18,198 nt of DNA from positions 1 to 18,198 of the forward strand of contig MGXW01000093.1 of NCBI GenBank assembly GCA_001801495.1. The letters run 5' to 3'. The stretch is from Gammaproteobacteria bacterium RIFCSPHIGHO2_12_FULL_37_34. Lineage in GTDB: Bacteria; Pseudomonadota; Gammaproteobacteria; DSM-16500. A program made the position numbers and the translations under genes. Below are positions 15,789 through 18,198 of the stretch, one piece after another. Numbering within the stretch: the stretch's first letter is position 1; each line of letters starts with the position of its first letter. Below the pieces are notes generated by a model. The model had not been told where the DNA came from. It did not search any database and worked only from the letters and a program-made list of their open reading frames with translations.

Positions 15789-15861
15789 GGTTATCAATAA
15801 AAAAATCAATAGCTTGCTCTTGGCTTAGACGATACTCACGTGAGGTTAGGAAGAAGTATTC

Positions 15862-16190
15862 TTGAGTCAGTCGATAAGCCGGGTTCTGTCGTGGACAATC
15901 ATTTCTCTAGGCTATTTGTCACCAAATAGCTCAAGCGACCTACCCAAACTCAGCGCGGATCACGCTATTGAGTTTTTATTTGGTCTTGCTCCAAGTGGGG
16001 TTTATCATGCCGCAATTGTTACCAACTGCGCGGTGTGCTCTTACCACACCTTTTCACCCTTGCTTTAAAAAAGCGGTTTATTTTCTGTGACACTTTCCGT
16101 AAGCTCATGCTTCCCAGGCATTACCTGGCACTTTACCCTGTGGAGCCCGGACTTTCCTCCTGTAAAACAGGCGATTGTCTAACTGACTCG
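15862..16190 (-). ncRNA. rnpB: RNase P RNA (type A)
   Basis: Catalytic RNA of RNase P, which matures tRNA 5' ends. On the minus strand the conserved P4 5' block GAGGAAAGTCCGGGCTCC is followed by GGGTGAAAAGGTGTGGTAAGAG, by TAAACCCCACTTGGAGCAAG, and at the 3' end by ACAGAACCCGGCTTATCG. The ends were placed by pairing GAGTCAGT (5', 16189-16182) with ACTGACTC (3', 15871-15864). At about 329 nt it is shorter than E. coli (377). P3 is cut down to CCTGT-TTT-ACAGG (16171-16159) and P12 to a 5-bp hairpin (16074-16062). A GTGA tetraloop hairpin (GCTATTTG/CAAATAGC) is intact. rnpB upstream of mraZ is also the arrangement known in Pseudomonas. Protein frames across this stretch are spurious. Confidence 0.97.
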
Positions 16191-16196
16191 ACACAT

Positions 16197-16202
16197 AGTT
16201 TA
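16197..16202 (-). promoter_or_regulatory. Candidate extended -10 of the rnpB promoter
   Basis: The minus-strand sequence TGCTAAACT contains TAAACT as -10 with an upstream TGn extension, 7 nt before the deduced RNA 5' end (about 16190). No clear -35 is visible (ATTTTT at 17 bp). A perfect palindrome GCATA-AA-TATGC (16203-16214) lies directly upstream, in the 26-bp space before the divergent glycosyltransferase start codon region. Confidence 0.4.
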
Positions 16203-16227
16203 GCATAAATATGCAAGAGAAAAATAT

Positions 16228-17418
16228 ATGACGCGTATCCTTTTTCTTTGTCATCGTTATATGGATGTCACACGAGGTGGCTTAGCTGAGTTTTTACATT
16301 TTCTACCAGTCGCACTGAAACACTATACCCTAGATAGCATCATCTACACCCCACCCGAAAACAAAATGATCGCTCATTTAATGGGTCCACATATGTTACC
16401 AAATAATATTCCACACTATACCGGTCCTTTATTAAAACCACGTTTTTTTATTACTAAACATGCCTTATCGCCATTACTTCAATTATGTAAAAAAGAAAAA
16501 ATTAATATCGTGCATGCGCAAGGAACCTATCGAGCAGGCTTTGCCGCTATGCATATTTACAAACAACTTGGTATCCCTTATGTGGTCACCAGTCACAGTG
16601 ATATTTTGCCAAGTAACTCCAAACGTATGCGAGCATACCGTATTTACAATCGGTGTCGAAAAATACTAGAAACAGCGCATTTCATTACTCATCTTTCCCC
16701 ATTAATGGCTAAAGCCTCTGAAGAAATCTATTCAGCGCCAACAAAAAGTAAAATGATTCATAATGGCATTGATGTCGATGCCTGGGAAGATTATTTAAAT
16801 CTACCTGAATATGATTACCTACTAGCCATCGGCCGCCTTGAACCTGAAAAAGGTTTTAACATACTCATCGATGCTTATGCACAATTGGTCAAACAAGGCA
16901 TGCGCACTTCCCTCATCATAGCTGGCACAGGTTCGATCGAACACTTATTACAACAACAAGCTAAAGATTATGGGCTCACCCTCATCACAACATGTAGTAA
17001 TGTTTCATCTCTTCCAAAACAAAGCGTTATATTTACTGGTTACGTTAAAAATCCCATTAAAAAACGTTTATTTGCTCATGCAAAATTAATTTTATTTGCA
17101 ACTCAAGCCAAACAATGGATGGAACCATTTGGTATCGTTCAGTTAGAGGCAATGGCTGCTGGTAAAGCTTTAATCGCGAGCAACATTCCGATTGTGCATT
17201 ATCTACAATCATTAGGATTACAAACAAAATTAGTAGATAGCGAAAATATCACCGGCTGGGTAAATGCAATCTCGCAATTAATAGAGAATGAAAATTTGCG
17301 CTATAACATGGGCAAATCTAATCGGGAAGCAGTAAAAAAATTTGCATGGGATGACATCGCCAAAGAATATGCGGAAATTTACCAACACCTAAACGCTCCC
17401 GACTTTAAATTTAGATGA
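16228..17418 (+). CDS. GT4-family glycosyltransferase (GT-B fold)
   Basis: Probable retaining glycosyltransferase acting at the cytoplasmic face of the membrane on a surface polysaccharide, lipid or LPS acceptor; donor and acceptor cannot be read from the sequence. The 396 residues show the two-domain GT4 pattern: an N-terminal acceptor domain with RGGLAEF (16-22), VHAQGTYRAG (95-104) and VTSHSD (120-125), and HNGIDVDAW (178-186) at the domain junction. The C-terminal donor domain has AIGRLEPEKGFNILIDA (200-216), IIAGTGS (230-236) and the EX7E motif EPFGIVQLE (Glu299 and Glu307). An AAGAG lies about 9 nt before the ATG. The gene is divergent from rnpB, so their promoters share about 35 bp. 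Its last 30 bp overlap the convergent gene. Base use resembles the dcw genes, with no sign of recent transfer. Confidence 0.9.
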   Translation: MTRILFLCHRYMDVTRGGLAEFLHFLPVALKHYTLDSIIYTPPENKMIAHLMGPHMLPNNIPHYTGPLLKPRFFITKHALSPLLQLCKKEKINIVHAQGTYRAGFAAMHIYKQLGIPYVVTSHSDILPSNSKRMRAYRIYNRCRKILETAHFITHLSPLMAKASEEIYSAPTKSKMIHNGIDVDAWEDYLNLPEYDYLLAIGRLEPEKGFNILIDAYAQLVKQGMRTSLIIAGTGSIEHLLQQQAKDYGLTLITTCSNVSSLPKQSVIFTGYVKNPIKKRLFAHAKLILFATQAKQWMEPFGIVQLEAMAAGKALIASNIPIVHYLQSLGLQTKLVDSENITGWVNAISQLIENENLRYNMGKSNREAVKKFAWDDIAKEYAEIYQHLNAPDFKFR

Positions 17419-18186
17419 GTTGGTTTTCATCCGTAAAAATCCATGATGCTGCGATAAATCATCATTTTTTTGAGAAGTTGATTTTACAAACAATGATGCT
17501 TGCTTGATTGGAAGCGCAGGAGAGGATAACGATTTTTGTGTAGCGTTCAGTTTATTTATATTCTTTTTTTCAGCAGGTACCATTTGACTAACGATGGGTT
17601 TCTCGGCAGATGGCAACGCAAACGTTTGCATGAATCCTGTTAAGGTGTTTATCTGTTGTGTTAATTCATCCAATTTTGTTTTTTGCTCAACATATTCTTT
17701 TTCTAAAAAAGAAATTTTTTCTTGTTGTGTGGCTATTTGCTGAGCTTGATTTTTCAACATTCGATGCAAGTTTTCTTGAGTAATCGCGCTATGTTTTAAT
17801 GCAAAATCCGCGGTGCCTTTTGCCACACGCGCTGTATCATTACTGTTTTTATAATGATGATGAACATTTTTCACTACAGTTGAAGCGCTTTGCGATTTTT
17901 CGAGTTTGGATGTTTCAATTTGAAATTGATTGACAATTTCTTCGTAAGAAGGAAGATCATTTTCTTCTAATCCACATTCTGCACCCTCACCTTCATTGGC
18001 CTTTTCATTTTTTTTTCTATGAAATAAACAAGCAACTTTATCCATTAAAGTTTTTTTGGGAGCTTGCAACCCCTCTTCAACCCATTTTTTATCTCGAATT
18101 TCTTTAAGCAAAACATTGGTTTTTTCTTCAATCGCACAATCTTTGATAGTTAACAGCTGGCCTGATTTAATAAAATTGTATGCCAT
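17389..18186 (-). CDS. Hypothetical protein with central coiled coil (5' end possibly beyond the window)
   Basis: I do not recognise this protein. The frame gives 265 residues from the ATG at 18186. The four codons upstream to the window edge are also open (YCAH) and no Shine-Dalgarno is visible, so the true start may lie outside. It is hydrophilic, with no signal peptide or membrane segment. Residues 1-60 are lysine-rich, 61-85 acidic (ending LPSYEEI), about 134-182 form a heptad-patterned, glutamine- and glutamate-rich coiled coil, and 200-265 are low-complexity, rich in Lys, Ser and Asn. This build is common among structural, scaffold or secreted host-interaction proteins of intracellular bacteria, but that is speculation. 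The gene converges with the glycosyltransferase and shares 30 bp with its 3' end, with no room for a terminator between them. Confidence 0.7.
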   Translation of the reverse strand: MAYNFIKSGQLLTIKDCAIEEKTNVLLKEIRDKKWVEEGLQAPKKTLMDKVACLFHRKKNEKANEGEGAECGLEENDLPSYEEIVNQFQIETSKLEKSQSASTVVKNVHHHYKNSNDTARVAKGTADFALKHSAITQENLHRMLKNQAQQIATQQEKISFLEKEYVEQKTKLDELTQQINTLTGFMQTFALPSAEKPIVSQMVPAEKKNINKLNATQKSLSSPALPIKQASLFVKSTSQKNDDLSQHHGFLRMKTNSSKFKVGSV

Positions 18187-18198
18187 ATGTGCGCAATA

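Larger units (their letters stand above)
15683..15841. repeat. 159-bp inverted-repeat element between mraZ and rnpB
   Basis: Arms 15683-15732 and 15792-15841 are 50-bp inverted repeats with one mismatch (position 15726, a possible G-U pair in RNA). The 59-bp centre holds two smaller hairpins that look like rnpB terminators. GGTTA lies directly outside the left arm (15678-15682) and again 2 bp outside the right arm (15844-15848), which could be an imperfect target duplication. The form is that of a small non-autonomous mobile element or genomic repeat, but no second copy was noticed in the window. Confidence 0.75.

Noticed and set aside
15678..15848. GGTTA copies flanking the 159-bp element as a true target-site duplication
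   Set aside because: The right copy is 2 bp away from the arm end and 5-bp matches are common; kept only as a hint within the element finding.
15862..16068. Plus-strand 68-codon open frame
   Set aside because: It lies entirely within the RNase P RNA gene on the other strand and its codons are explained by conserved rnpB motifs.
17935..17961. LPSYEEI in the hypothetical protein as a eukaryotic-type late-domain or WW-binding motif
   Set aside because: A single short match without the full PPxY consensus and without other host-mimicry domains is not enough.
1..18198. CRISPR arrays, tRNA genes, insertion sequences with transposases, phage genes
   Set aside because: I looked for tandem spaced repeats, cloverleaf-like segments and transposase or phage proteins on both strands and saw none.

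Overview
The window looks like a chromosomal segment of a gammaproteobacterium. The evidence is the highly E. coli/Pseudomonas-like MraY, FtsZ, FtsI and MraZ proteins, a bacterial type A RNase P RNA, and the gene order rnpB-mraZ-dcw. The AT-rich composition, compact overlapping genes, a short type II MurB and trimmed RNase P RNA helices would fit a Legionellales/Coxiella-like, possibly host-associated lineage. That placement is inference; nothing here fixes a species.

Layout: positions 98 to 15531, all on the minus strand, form a division and cell wall (dcw) cluster. In transcription order it reads mraZ, rsmH, ftsL, ftsI, murE, mraY, murD, ftsW, murG, murC, murB, ftsQ, ftsA, ftsZ. Most junctions are 4-bp overlaps or gaps under 50 bp. 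Two genes usual in the gammaproteobacterial cluster are missing: murF (expected between murE and mraY) and ddl (expected between murB/murC and ftsQ). The one large break is 228 bp between murD and ftsW. It carries a terminator-like nested palindrome, a plausible new promoter and a possible decayed small ORF. A second internal promoter with a perfect TATAAT sits right against the murE start and would give a nearly leaderless mRNA.

Positions 15532 to 15861 are a 330-bp control region. It holds an mraZ leader with a long-range inverted repeat, the mraZ -10 box, and five GTGGN-type repeats at exact 10-bp spacing that look like a MraZ autoregulatory operator. Next to these is a 159-bp element with 50-bp near-perfect inverted arms enclosing two terminator-like hairpins for rnpB. 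rnpB itself (about 15862-16190, minus) follows.

To the right lie a divergent GT4 glycosyltransferase gene (plus strand) and a convergent, unrecognised coiled-coil protein gene whose 3' end overlaps the glycosyltransferase gene by 30 bp and whose 5' end may run out of the window.

Functionally, MurB, MurC, MurD and MurE build the UDP-MurNAc peptide, MraY and MurG convert it to lipid II, FtsW and FtsI polymerise and cross-link it at the septum, and FtsL, FtsQ, FtsA and FtsZ form and steer the divisome. MraZ is the cluster's transcriptional regulator, and RsmH modifies 16S rRNA.
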